Positions 44,276-53,515 of a stretch of DNA of 64,000 bases are shown piece by piece. Source of the DNA: Thermogutta sp039793925 (GTDB lineage Bacteria; Planctomycetota; Planctomycetia; Pirellulales; Thermoguttaceae); NCBI RefSeq assembly GCF_039793925.1, contig NZ_JBAMME010000130.1:62001-126000 (forward strand), in the 5' to 3' direction. Under the pieces are notes generated by a model. It was given only the letters and a program-made list of their open reading frames with translations. It was not told where the DNA came from and ran no database searches. The position numbers and the translations under genes were made by a program. The stretch's first letter is position 1; each line of letters opens with the position of its first letter.

Positions 44276-45211
44276 TCACGCACGCTTCAGATGTCGTCCA
44301 AACCAGGTCTTTGTCCGCTCCCACATTTCGTCTGACAGAACGTGCCCCACGCCCGGCTGAATAAACACACTGAAGTTTTCCTGCGCCCCTGCCCTCTCAT
44401 AAAACGCGCGAATGATTTCAACTCCCTCGCGAACTTCCTCGATAGGGCTGCCTTCGTCGAGTTCGCCGAAATTGAGAAGAAGGGGCCGAGGAGCAATCAA
44501 TCCAGCAATATGGGGCGTATCTCCGTACCGCAGCCAACCTGGAATAAAGTTGGGAAAACAGTGAAGAAGATGTTTCCGGTGAATGGCTTTATAGGTAGGC
44601 AGGCAGCAGTTTCCCACCAGGCACACCAGCCGCTCCTCCCACGGACCAACAAGCCAGGTGAATGTTGATCCCATAGAATGGCCATAGCATCCCAATCGGG
44701 AACCATCCACAAAAGGCAAAGAGCACATGAAGTCCACCGCTCGCCGCATATCGAGAATGTTTTTCCAGGCGAGGCACTTTCCCTCGACCACGTACTTCAG
44801 GAAAACAAATCGCTCATAATCACCACCCTTCAGATACGGCGACTGGCGTTCCTCGAAGCACAGCGCATCGGGGCAAAGGACGACGTAGCCTTCCTTCACC
44901 AGTGCTACCCCCGTGTGGTGCATCGGATTGCCTGCCAGCCCTGCTGGCTCGCTTTTGCCAAGATGCCACTCACCGTTGTGCTGATGCCACACGAGGATAC
45001 CCGGCGCGAGACTTTTTTCGTCCACTCCGTCAGGCACAAGGAGCAACGCCGGTACCCGGTCGTTTGGCTCCACCTGGTAGGTCACCCGGGTGATGGTGTA
45101 GCCGTCTCGCCGAACCGGCTTGCCCCACTCGGGATCGAGATTGCAGGGCGACGGCCACGGCCCACCCAGACACTCCAACAGCTTGGACTTCAAGAAACTC
45201 GTCTGATCCAT
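44276..45211 (-). CDS. Alpha/beta hydrolase, dienelactone-hydrolase/acetyl-xylan-esterase-like
   Basis: A 311-residue serine hydrolase. The catalytic Ser lies in RLGCYGHSMGSTFTWLV, the Asp in NFGELDEGSPIEEVRE and the His in QPGVGHVLSDEMWE. An insertion before the Ser (CLAWKNILDMRRAVDFMCSL) resembles the planctomycete acetyl-xylan-esterase-like group. There is no signal peptide, so it acts in the cytoplasm. The ATG at 45211 is chosen on similarity grounds; a TTG at 45247 and a GTG at 45241 are possible. It is convergent with uvrC, 20 bases away. The substrate is unknown; a sugar-ester is inferred. Confidence 0.85.
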   Translation of the reverse strand: MDQTSFLKSKLLECLGGPWPSPCNLDPEWGKPVRRDGYTITRVTYQVEPNDRVPALLLVPDGVDEKSLAPGILVWHQHNGEWHLGKSEPAGLAGNPMHHTGVALVKEGYVVLCPDALCFEERQSPYLKGGDYERFVFLKYVVEGKCLAWKNILDMRRAVDFMCSLPFVDGSRLGCYGHSMGSTFTWLVGPWEERLVCLVGNCCLPTYKAIHRKHLLHCFPNFIPGWLRYGDTPHIAGLIAPRPLLLNFGELDEGSPIEEVREGVEIIRAFYERAGAQENFSVFIQPGVGHVLSDEMWERTKTWFGRHLKRA

Positions 45212-45284
45212 GGATATGATCTGAACCCCCTTTTCAATCACATTCAAAATAGTTCAGCTACCGTTTGATGATCGTGGTTCCATC

Positions 45285-46682
45285 TCATTGCGTCGCCGAC
45301 TCACCAGAGGACCTACCAGGGGCCATTGGTTCGGCCGGACTTGACATTTCAGCAGGCTGATTTGCGGCCTCCTTTTGTTCCTCTGTTGGGACAGCGCCGG
45401 GTGGGCTCGAACCGACTCCCTGTTCAGTCGTTTTGTGCGATCCATTTGTCGCTTTAGGTTTGAGAATCACGGTCACCGGCGTTCCCAGCGGGGGAATGTT
45501 TTCAGTAAACGCTTCGAAAAGGAGAGCATCGTTACTATCCGTGCTGCGGATAGGCAGGTCGAGCACCGCTGAGGGAAAATTCGAGACGCAAATCAGCTCT
45601 CCCGTAGTATCCGCGTAATAATACTGTTTTCCCGTCTCCTCATCGGTGAGGAGTTGACTCCCCGTAAAGATCCATGGATAGCTCATCGCCTGCTTCGTAC
45701 GGACGTCCCTCACCCACTGTTGCGCCGGGGTGGTGTGAACTTTGCCTTCGGCATCCTTCCAGGCCACAAGGACGTCGATTTCCGGTCCTTCGGCCGGGCG
45801 GTATTCGGGGTAGAACTGGACAGGTCGGCCGGGTTCCAACCCCAGAGCCAGAAGCCCAGCATGGACAATGTAGGCGCGGGTATCAATGGATACCACCGAC
45901 TCGTGTTCCTTCGAATTCTTCAAACAGGCAAATAACTCCAGAGGGGCCTGACGTTGGCAGACCTGGCCGACCATCACCACCGCGCGGCCTTCCGCATCCA
46001 ACCAGATGGGATATTCGGGGTGCAGCCGCTGCAAGCGTTCCGGATGCTCAACAAGCGGCGGACCGAGAGAGACGGTTTCCTTTTCCGGTTTTTCTGATGG
46101 TTTTGGCGACTCTGTTTCCCGAATATAAAGCGTCCTAGTGGTCGCCTTGACCAGCTCACCTTTCTGGTAAATAGCTGCCGCAACATACCAGATACCCGGC
46201 TTAGTGGAAACATAGCTGAGCACCGGTGAGATGGTTTCTCCCGCCGCGAGTCGCCCGACAGGAAATGTCCATCGTGCTTCGCTGATTGTGTCCTGAAGCC
46301 CGAACTGGACACTTCCCTGAACCTCAATTTGATCAACGAAGGTCTCGCCGTGGTTGGTCACCTCCACATGAAAGGTGACCTCGTTGCCGACCTGCCATTC
46401 TGTGGCAGCCTTGAGCTCAATGTCTAGGATATCCATCAAATTCGTCGGAGACTGCATTGCCTCCCGAGCGTTCGCTTCCGGGGGGGTGGCAACGGAAGGG
46501 CCGGGCGGCTGAAAAGGTTTCACCTCCTCCCCGCGAACAGTGGCCTTTTCATGGGAATCGACAGTCGCTTGAGATACAGCGGACGCCGGCCTCTCCTTGC
46601 GACATCCAGTCCCAAAAGAAATGAAAATGCACAGAATCGACAGAAAAGTTACCAGAAAAGTCATCAGCCTCTGCGATCTCAT
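45285..46682 (-). CDS. YdjY-domain lipoprotein
   Basis: A 465-residue protein starting with a lipoprotein signal (MTFLVTFLSILCIFISFGTGC, lipobox Gly-Thr-Gly-Cys). A CARDB/DUF11-like beta domain follows (QVGNEVTFHVEVTNHGETFV, ETISPVLSYVSTKPGIWYV). The second half is a YdjY-type domain common in planctomycetes: KEHESVVSIDTRAYIVHAGL, GRPVQFYPEYRPAEGPEIDV, AQQWVRDVRTKQAMSYPWIF and CVSNFPSAVLDLPIRSTDSN. The C-terminal 50 residues are Pro/Glu/Gln-rich. The ATG at 46682 starts the signal; ATG 46709 is an alternative. The function of YdjY domains is not established. It is probably exposed at the outer face of the membrane. Confidence 0.85.
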   Translation of the reverse strand: MRSQRLMTFLVTFLSILCIFISFGTGCRKERPASAVSQATVDSHEKATVRGEEVKPFQPPGPSVATPPEANAREAMQSPTNLMDILDIELKAATEWQVGNEVTFHVEVTNHGETFVDQIEVQGSVQFGLQDTISEARWTFPVGRLAAGETISPVLSYVSTKPGIWYVAAAIYQKGELVKATTRTLYIRETESPKPSEKPEKETVSLGPPLVEHPERLQRLHPEYPIWLDAEGRAVVMVGQVCQRQAPLELFACLKNSKEHESVVSIDTRAYIVHAGLLALGLEPGRPVQFYPEYRPAEGPEIDVLVAWKDAEGKVHTTPAQQWVRDVRTKQAMSYPWIFTGSQLLTDEETGKQYYYADTTGELICVSNFPSAVLDLPIRSTDSNDALLFEAFTENIPPLGTPVTVILKPKATNGSHKTTEQGVGSSPPGAVPTEEQKEAANQPAEMSSPAEPMAPGRSSGESATQ

Positions 46683-46926
46683 CGCCGTCTCTTTTTCCGA
46701 AAGAATCATGCAATTAACCTGGGATACCTCGAAACCGCCGGTAAATTCTTCCCGCGTCGGTAAACTGCAAACACGAAGATTCAATGCCCGGTATCCTATC
46801 AATCTGAGGGGCACCGGCAGTTGAACTCGCTCTCCCCTCACTACGATAATCGATGAAATCGAGTAGGAAAAGGCAGCGAAACTCCCGATCCATGGCACTT
46901 CGAGTTCTAGCGGACACATCGCAAAC

Positions 46927-47880
46927 ATGGAGCAGCCAACACCTGAGAGATGGAACCAGCCCGAGCAGAAATCGACAGGCAACCACGGAAAGGCCACTGG
47001 ATGTGCTCGTGTCCACCTCGGATCGAAAAGGAGTCGGGAAAACCTCCATGTGGAGCTTGCTCACAGTGACCACGAGATGGCATACACGGTGAACCTCGCG
47101 GGAGAATCCATCATCGCAGGAGAGTGGAACTCATCCGTGGAAGTGGATGGGGAAATTCCGACTCCAACCAGCCCGTGGAAGGAAGTCTGCCAATTTGCCG
47201 ACCGCGAAGCCCATCACCGAGAATTTGAACGGAGATTGACGCCAGGAATTCGCCAACAAAGACAAATTACTGTGTGCCCCATCGATGGATTTGTCCTCTT
47301 CGCGGAAACGTTTCTGAGCACGAGACAACGAACCTGGATGTACAGCCTCAGTTTTGCCGTTTCACCGGCAATTCAACCACGGGCCGCTGCGGAAACCCAC
47401 GAGATTCTCGTTGACGGGACCGGTGTGAAAGGGCTGCTTCTGCCGCTTGCGTTTCCCGAATGGAAACAGGGATTTAACCAAGGTAGCATCATGATCATTG
47501 ACAACGAAATCCGAGTGACTTATCGGGTGGCAGCACGGCGGTTTTATTTCCCCGTTTTTCTGACCCTCTGGCGTGTCGACCACCAAGCTGCTACCGCTAA
47601 AGATGCGCTCAACCGAACCGACACTTTCCCCGAGCTTACCTGGCGGCATCTGACCGTCAGTGAATGCCTGCGGAAAGTTAGCAGCGACGAAGCCGTGGGA
47701 TATCGAATCCAGATTGGCGATCGCCAGTGGGTCCTTTATCGCTCATTGACCCCGCCGGCCAATCGGGCTGTGCTCGGGAAGAATCTCATCAGCGAGTCAC
47801 TCCTTGGCAGGTTTAAACCGAATGGAACCGTCGCGCCGCTGGTGGAAGTAGAGTTGGACGACGAGGACGAAATCGAGTGA
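46927..47880 (+). CDS. Hypothetical protein, acidic C-terminus
   Basis: A 317-residue protein of unrecognised family and no signal peptide. The first 50 residues are polar and low in hydrophobic residues. An ATG at 47077 (MAYTVNLAGESIIAGEWNSS) could be the true start and is better placed before the folded part. The body contains alternating strands (SLSFAVSPAIQPRAAAETHE, MIIDNEIRVTYRVAARRFYF, FPVFLTLWRVDHQAATAKDA) and ends EVELDDEDEIE. It overlaps no other gene and has a 244-base spacer to the YdjY lipoprotein gene. Coding status rests on length and consistent composition, so confidence is moderate. Confidence 0.72.
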   Translation: MEQPTPERWNQPEQKSTGNHGKATGCARVHLGSKRSRENLHVELAHSDHEMAYTVNLAGESIIAGEWNSSVEVDGEIPTPTSPWKEVCQFADREAHHREFERRLTPGIRQQRQITVCPIDGFVLFAETFLSTRQRTWMYSLSFAVSPAIQPRAAAETHEILVDGTGVKGLLLPLAFPEWKQGFNQGSIMIIDNEIRVTYRVAARRFYFPVFLTLWRVDHQAATAKDALNRTDTFPELTWRHLTVSECLRKVSSDEAVGYRIQIGDRQWVLYRSLTPPANRAVLGKNLISESLLGRFKPNGTVAPLVEVELDDEDEIE

Positions 47881-47948
47881 TAGCCACCACTCGCCGAGCG
47901 ACGACCTCGATCCGAGAACCAGAAATCTGCACTTTCCCGGTGGTCCCT

Positions 47949-50465
47949 TCACGGTTTGGTGGCGAGACCGCTGGTGTTTATCGGCTGGTAGAGGAAAGAG
48001 TCCCAATAGTCGCGATCTACTTTGTAATAGTCGATGGGATCATTCGGGCCCAAATCTTCGGGGAGAAAGCCAAATCGTTGCATTTCACGGATGTAATGGC
48101 GATTTGGCCGGAATCCCGGCATATCGAAGCGCTTTCCCTCCTGAAGGCGGCGATGGGCATCCTCGATGGCCGCCAGTGTTTTCTGATAAACCGGGTCATT
48201 GGTGTCGGCAAACACAGCCTCCCCGCAGGCCTCCAACCCTCCCGCTGATTTTGCCAGTGGAGCCCGTAAGAGGTAGGACTTTTCCGGCCTGTCAAGATTG
48301 CAAAGGGGCTCGATAGCACCGGGGAATCCGCCGTTAAACACAGCCATTTTTTTCGGTCCTTCGGGCGTGGCCACCTCTTTGACATGGCAGGCGCCGCAGC
48401 GCTGTCCCAAGTCGCCCCAGGGGAGATCGACGGGATAATAACCGCAACCGAGCGCTGCGTAGGTTCCTGGATAACACGCGCTTGTGTCGATCCACAAGCG
48501 GAGAGTCTTTAGTTCCAGCGGGCTCAGTTTGACCCCGTAATGACTTCCATCCACAAGCTTCATCAAACGACTGGCAGCACTCCCGTAGCTATACGGCGGC
48601 CGATTTCCCCGCGGTTCATTGCGCCCATCGGAAACGAGATTGTGCACTCGAATTGTCCAGTAACTGATCGAGTAACGAGCCGTGTGATCACCCGTTAGGT
48701 CGATTTTTCCCTCTCGTCTATCCGGGTTGTGACAGGTCACGCAATGCCGATCCAGAATAGGCTGAATGTCTCGTGGGAAATCCAGTACTTTGGGCACGTC
48801 CGAAATGGGCTGGATCTTGTCTGGGGGACGTCGCAGAGCCATGAGATCGGTTCGGATAACGTGCGGAGAATGCGTCCGCACCTCGTGGCATCCGACGCAA
48901 CTGGTGACTTCTCCCGGTTGAAGCGTGACAAAACTGTGCATTCGTTTCACAGAGAGATCATTCTCGTCCAAAGCGACAAAAAAGAGTGACTGAAGAGCAG
49001 GCACCTCAAAATGGGCGGAGCCGTCTGGCTCCACCGGGACTTCCCCCACCACTTCCGCCAGCGTAAACGACCCACCAATGGTCAAAGGCTCCATGCCACC
49101 GGAAAAATTGACCGGCTTCGGCAATTGTTTGAGAACGAGAAGTTTCTTAATTTTGCCCCGGGGAACTCCCGCCATGTTTCGGCCCTGGTAGATATCTTCC
49201 AGAATCAGGGTGCCGGTCGGCTTCGTCAAATCCACACGGGATGCAAGCACCCGCTCCCGGGGTCGTGGAACAATTGGCCTGGGCTCATGGCATTGAAACT
49301 TAGCCCGTTCTTCCGGGGGAAGCTCGTAAATCAACTCGCTGTTTCCCACCCCATCCATGACGAAAAGCCCCCGCGGATGGGCTACCAAAAAGCAGTCCTC
49401 ACTGATCGGATAGGGATCTTTCCAATCGCGGCCCTTTCCCAGAATCTTAACCGCTGCTTGGTTGTCCGGACCAAGGCTGGGATCCACAATGGCTACGGGC
49501 CCCAGATGCTCCGGCCGACCGTGTCCCGGTGACCATGAGACGACAACTCTATTTGTGCCAGGAATGGGCTTGGCATCGAGCATGGCCACCCCGCCGTACA
49601 TGTTGCCAAAGAACACGGTCTGGAATGTGCCGTCGGGATTCATTGTCCACAAATGATGGAAGTGCACCTGGCTGCGATCGACATACTCCCATCGCATGTA
49701 GAGGACGCGGCCGTCAGGAAGCATCCAGGGCGTGTTGTCATGATCATTGTTGCTGGACAGCGGTCGGATGTTCTTTCCATCCGCGTCGCATCGGTACAGC
49801 ACGGCCACCCGAGTGTACCAGCAGTTCACAAACCTCTTACACCGCGAAGAACAGAAGATGATACTGCCATCCGGGCAGTACGTGGGCTCGATGTCATCGT
49901 CGGGGCCGTCTGTCAACTGGCGGAGCTCCGTTCCATCAACGTTGATCTCGTAGAGGTGGAACGGATGGGTGCCGCCCTTGCGATACGAGAAAAGGATTTT
50001 TCGGCCATCATAATGCACCTGAGGATCGCGAACCCCACCGCGAGGATCATCGAGCAAGACCCGCACCGCACCAGTCCGCAGGTTGAGCGCACAAAGCCGG
50101 CCGCCCTCCCCGTAGCCCCAATAGACACCATCTTCGAACTTGAAACCCAGTGTCCGGGGATACTCGGAGTCGTCGGAGTAATTGCCGAAGGTCACATACC
50201 AGTGGTCGCGACCGGGAACCCGAACGGCAAAGACGATTTCTTCGACGTTGGATAGCGGCCCGGCCAGCATTTTTTGGAGTAACGGCCCAGGCTTCCAGGT
50301 GCTCGCGGGAGTGTGAGGCTGCTCTGCCCTTCCCCATGCTGTCAGGCAAGCGCCAAGGAAGACGGCTCCCCCAAGGCCCCACCAAAGTGTTTGCCGTAAC
50401 AAGAAGCGCTGGGAGAAACCGCCCCCCATCCACTGCAACAGACATGGCAAGGTAAAATCCGCCAT
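47949..50465 (-). CDS. HzsA-like multiheme cytochrome with beta-propeller
   Basis: An 838-residue exported protein. A signal/anchor (WWGLGGAVFLGACLTAWG) is followed by PD40/WD-like propeller repeats (KILFSYRKGGTHPFHLYEIN, GSIIFCSSRCKRFVNCWYTR, DGRVLYMRWEYVDRSQVHFH), then the domain found in hydrazine synthase alpha and in many planctomycete proteins. Three CxxCH heme c motifs are visible: CVGCH at residues 523-527, CVTCH at 575-579 and CGACH at 690-694. The latter two lie in the region resembling the HzsA C-terminal heme domain (LDRHCVTCHNPDRREGKIDL). GGGAG precedes the ATG. No hydrazine chemistry is implied: homologues occur in non-anammox planctomycetes. A role in redox or in polymer binding is inferred. 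Confidence 0.88.
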   Translation of the reverse strand: MADFTLPCLLQWMGGGFSQRFLLRQTLWWGLGGAVFLGACLTAWGRAEQPHTPASTWKPGPLLQKMLAGPLSNVEEIVFAVRVPGRDHWYVTFGNYSDDSEYPRTLGFKFEDGVYWGYGEGGRLCALNLRTGAVRVLLDDPRGGVRDPQVHYDGRKILFSYRKGGTHPFHLYEINVDGTELRQLTDGPDDDIEPTYCPDGSIIFCSSRCKRFVNCWYTRVAVLYRCDADGKNIRPLSSNNDHDNTPWMLPDGRVLYMRWEYVDRSQVHFHHLWTMNPDGTFQTVFFGNMYGGVAMLDAKPIPGTNRVVVSWSPGHGRPEHLGPVAIVDPSLGPDNQAAVKILGKGRDWKDPYPISEDCFLVAHPRGLFVMDGVGNSELIYELPPEERAKFQCHEPRPIVPRPRERVLASRVDLTKPTGTLILEDIYQGRNMAGVPRGKIKKLLVLKQLPKPVNFSGGMEPLTIGGSFTLAEVVGEVPVEPDGSAHFEVPALQSLFFVALDENDLSVKRMHSFVTLQPGEVTSCVGCHEVRTHSPHVIRTDLMALRRPPDKIQPISDVPKVLDFPRDIQPILDRHCVTCHNPDRREGKIDLTGDHTARYSISYWTIRVHNLVSDGRNEPRGNRPPYSYGSAASRLMKLVDGSHYGVKLSPLELKTLRLWIDTSACYPGTYAALGCGYYPVDLPWGDLGQRCGACHVKEVATPEGPKKMAVFNGGFPGAIEPLCNLDRPEKSYLLRAPLAKSAGGLEACGEAVFADTNDPVYQKTLAAIEDAHRRLQEGKRFDMPGFRPNRHYIREMQRFGFLPEDLGPNDPIDYYKVDRDYWDSFLYQPINTSGLATKP

Positions 50466-50564
50466 CTCGAAGCTCCCGGAAGCGAGAGAACCGCAAATCG
50501 AGTGTCGGTCCTTGATTTCCCGCCAACCTTTCGGCCTTTAGTGTGACCGACCTAACGTGAACAA

Positions 50565-51416
50565 TCAAGTATTGGGGAGATCGCTTTCGGCAGAGGCCGC
50601 AGGATCGCTGAGCACTTTCTGAACAAGTTGCAACAATTCCAGCCAGTTTTGCGGCGTGCCTGCTGGTGGCGGTTCTGAACGCGGCGCTTTATTCGATCCC
50701 CAGCACGCGAGAAACCCAGACGAATGGATGAACCAGCCGGGCAAATAGGGAGCCAGCGGTCGAAAATCAGGATCGGTGAACGGGGCAAATCGTGCAATCC
50801 CCAGATTGTACCCCTCCTGGTATAAAACGCCCACTGGTCGTAAATCCTCCGCCTCCTGCTCAGAAACTACCTGAACTGAAACGTGCGGGTCGAGGTTTTC
50901 GCAGTCCACCCGCAGGGCAAACGGCCAGGCTCCAATCTTAACGAGTGTTACCTGTTTGGTGCGTCGCTGCCGTTCCAGCCGAGCTAAGCCACGAATGATC
51001 GGGACCATACATCGCAGAATAGCCCGATCTAGCTCTTCGCCTTCCATACCCTGGGCCTTAAATTCGGCACGCAGAGCCGTGATGAGCGTCGCCAAATTGT
51101 AGCGGGCGAATGACCACCCATATGTATCCTGAGAGTCGATCTCTCTGAGCAGAGGAGAATGGACCAGATCTGCCGCTTCTGGCATTAACAGGCACGCTGC
51201 ATGGACCAGGCCGCCGTCTTCCCTTGTCCCCTTAATGCCCAACGGATGGTCGAGAAATCGAGCGGTGGCCAGCGATGCCGGTGGTTCCGTGATGTGGCTG
51301 GGAAGAAATTCCACTTGTTCCACGTCAACGCCTGCAAATGCCACACAAGCACAGGCGTCCAAATCTACGTACGGATGGATAACAACGACCGACTTGACCG
51401 TGGGCTCTCCTGCCAT
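50565..51416 (-). CDS. DHH-like phosphoesterase family protein (putative)
   Basis: A 283-residue protein beginning VKSVVVIHPYVDLDACACVA, a His-x-x-x-Asp-x-Asp-Ala pattern that resembles motif I of the DHH phosphoesterase superfamily. A later FLDHPLGIKG could correspond to the DHH motif, and LREIDSQDTYG to a third acidic motif. The C-terminal half (HPHVSVQV and FTDPDFRPLAPYLPGWFIHS) does not match DHHA1 by eye. Family assignment is inference. The GTG at 51425 adds three residues; the ATG at 51416 is used. It is 274 bases downstream of infA on the same strand. Confidence 0.75.
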   Translation of the reverse strand: MAGEPTVKSVVVIHPYVDLDACACVAFAGVDVEQVEFLPSHITEPPASLATARFLDHPLGIKGTREDGGLVHAACLLMPEAADLVHSPLLREIDSQDTYGWSFARYNLATLITALRAEFKAQGMEGEELDRAILRCMVPIIRGLARLERQRRTKQVTLVKIGAWPFALRVDCENLDPHVSVQVVSEQEAEDLRPVGVLYQEGYNLGIARFAPFTDPDFRPLAPYLPGWFIHSSGFLACWGSNKAPRSEPPPAGTPQNWLELLQLVQKVLSDPAASAESDLPNT

Positions 51417-51689
51417 GGGAGTCACGTGCTGCTGATTCTAGTCCGAGCGCTCGAGCTATATTGCGGGCACAAAACACACAAAACACTCCCCACGCCGTCT
51501 TATCCTACCGGCCAAGCCACAAACTTTTCCAGCCCACCGGCACCAACAGCGCGTAGATCATGAAAGAAGAAACAAAATCCCTGGGAATACCGCGCGCACG
51601 CACACCCTCTTGCCGTTGCCAATGAAATCCGAACGCGAACGGTGCCGGACAGGTTCAAGGTTGGAGGGAGAAAGGCGGGGTGAATAGAA

Positions 51690-51914
51690 CTATCGCTCGC
51701 GATAAGTGATTCGCCCCTTGGTGGGATCGTAGGGAGAGAGCTCAACCCGGACTTTGTCGCCGGGCACAATACGAATGAAGTTTTTCCGCATCTTCCCGGC
51801 GACATACGCCAAAACCGTGTGGCCGGTTTCGAGCTGTACCCGGAAATTCGTGTTCGCGAGCGCTTCTGTTACCACACCCTGCACTTCAATACCTTTTTCC
51901 TTTTCCTTTGCCAT
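51690..51914 (-). CDS. infA: Translation initiation factor IF-1
   Basis: A 74-residue OB-fold protein that binds the ribosomal A site during initiation. It reads MAKEKEKGIEVQGVVTEALA, FRVQLETGHTVLAYVAGKMR and GDKVRVELSPYDPTKGRITY, matching IF-1 end to end. The ATG at 51914 has AAGGTGA upstream and gives the normal length; an upstream in-frame ATG at 51956 is not needed. In many bacteria infA lies in the ribosomal protein spc operon or alone; here it has no ribosomal protein neighbours. Confidence 0.97.
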   Translation of the reverse strand: MAKEKEKGIEVQGVVTEALANTNFRVQLETGHTVLAYVAGKMRKNFIRIVPGDKVRVELSPYDPTKGRITYRER

Positions 51915-52464
51915 AGTCACCTTCCAACTTTTTCCAGAACCATAAACATCACCCAATTCCTGTCACACACAAGCGAAACACGGGAAGTAACTAACCGTTA
52001 AACGACACGTCGCGACAATTTAATCCTACCGCCCTTTCTGGTTTGGTCCAAGCCTCGCGAGTGCCCGTTGGGAAGCACCGTTCCCGCCAGGCGACCCCGC
52101 AAGCCAGTTGTTGGTCCACCATTCAGAGAGAAGCAGGCCCCGCCTATCGTCAGCGTGTCCCTGCTTCCCTCAACCCCCGAAGCCGATAGGGCAATGCAGA
52201 TCCCGCAGTTTAGTAGACCCTCTAGGTCTAACCTCACCGCAGGCATTTGCGAGGGTCGCGCCAATGAACGACCCGCAACGGATTGCAACGGATCAGCTCC
52301 GCCCCCTTAATCTGGCAAGCCCTCCAGATGGTTTGTCTGACATATTGTACGAGGAGCCAGGTCAGATTTCCAATTTCGCCGAAAGCCGGTGCGCCATCCG
52401 AGCGCCCCTCTTTGTGGAGCTTGGGGAGTGGCAGCTGTCAGCGTTACTATTGCGATGAGCGGAT
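51915..52464. other. 550-base spacer between folD and infA with no supported gene
   Basis: Short open frames on the plus strand (up to about 115 codons ending at 52458) are Pro/Ser/Arg-rich, lack family signatures, and run opposite to the flanking genes. No tRNA or structured RNA was recognised. The infA promoter is expected near its 3' part. Confidence 0.45.
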
Positions 52465-53361
52465 TCAACCATCGAGGTCGAGCCCGAGCCGCAGCCGTGC
52501 CGCGCGGAGCGTGTTGCGCATCAGCATCGTAATTGTCATCGGCCCAACCCCCCCTGGAACTGGGGTTATCTTTCCGGCAATTTGCACTGCTGAGTCGAAG
52601 TCCACATCGCCCACCAGTTTGGCCTTCCCGGTCTGCGTGTAACCAACTCGGTTGACCCCGACGTCGATGACAGTGGCCCCAGGGCGAATCATGTCGCCCG
52701 TCACCGCTTGGGGTTTCCCCGCGGCAACAATGAGGATATCTGCCCGGCGGGTATGGAACGCCAGGTCCCTCGTTTGGGTATGGCAGACGGTCACAGTGGC
52801 ATTGGCTCCGTTCCGCTTTTGCATGAGCATCAGCGCCACTGGTTTGCCGACGATGTTGCTCCGGCCGACTACAACAACTTCCGCCCCTTCAATCGGAGTG
52901 CCAGATCGGATAAGGAGTTCCTGAATTCCCGCGGGGGTACATGGGGGAAAGACAGGCTCTCCAAGCGCGAGCAGCCCCACGTTATACGGATGGAAACCAT
53001 CCACATCCTTTTGGGGATCGATGGCACGGATCACCCGATCCTCGGAGATGCTTCGAGGCAAAGGCAACTGTACGAGGATGCCATGTACCTGCGGATCAGC
53101 ATTCAGTCGGTCAATCAGCGCCAGCAACTCGTCTTCGCTGGTACTTTCGGGAAGAGTGTGCTGAAACGATTGCATTCCCAGCTCCATGCAGGCCTTGTTT
53201 TTGGCTGAGACATACGAGACCGAAGCTGGGTTATCGCCCACCAATACGGTGGCCAACCCAGGAACAACGTTATAGCGCCTGCTTAATTCAGCCACGGCTG
53301 CGCGGATTTCTTCTCGCAGCTCCTGCGCGATCTTTTTACCGTCGATGATCTCGGCGGGCAT
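52465..53361 (-). CDS. folD: Bifunctional methylenetetrahydrofolate dehydrogenase/methenyltetrahydrofolate cyclohydrolase
   Basis: Interconverts 5,10-methylene- and 10-formyl-tetrahydrofolate with NADP. The N-terminal catalytic domain has ATVLVGDNPASVSYVSAKNK, where Tyr and Lys are the active-site pair, and QVHGILVQLPLPRSISEDRV. The Rossmann domain follows (AEVVVVGRSNIVGKPVALML, TQTRDLAFHTRRADILIVAA, VIDVGVNRVG, GKITPVPGGVGPMTITMLMR). At 298 residues it has the usual length. GGGAGGA lies before the ATG. Its product is the formyl donor used by Fmt (58872-59909). Confidence 0.97.
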   Translation of the reverse strand: MPAEIIDGKKIAQELREEIRAAVAELSRRYNVVPGLATVLVGDNPASVSYVSAKNKACMELGMQSFQHTLPESTSEDELLALIDRLNADPQVHGILVQLPLPRSISEDRVIRAIDPQKDVDGFHPYNVGLLALGEPVFPPCTPAGIQELLIRSGTPIEGAEVVVVGRSNIVGKPVALMLMQKRNGANATVTVCHTQTRDLAFHTRRADILIVAAGKPQAVTGDMIRPGATVIDVGVNRVGYTQTGKAKLVGDVDFDSAVQIAGKITPVPGGVGPMTITMLMRNTLRAARLRLGLDLDG

Positions 53362-53515
53362 TCTTGTCCTCCCTGGCAGTCACCTTGAGAGGTAAGATCT
53401 TCGGAATGGTTAAATTCCCCCGGCTTACTGCGGTTGTCGCTGGCTTTCCGCCGGTGCTCCCAATAAGGGCACAGACCCTCTTTCAACGAGTTGGGCTGGC
53501 GACAAAAACACTATG

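Noticed and set aside
47949..50465. Hydrazine synthase alpha as a functional assignment
   Set aside because: The domain is shared with many planctomycete proteins, and no other hydrazine-pathway genes are present in the window; only the family resemblance is reported.
52108..52458. Plus-strand frame of 116 codons between infA and folD
   Set aside because: Pro/Ser/Arg-rich product with no known motif, opposite to both neighbours and without a good ribosome binding site.
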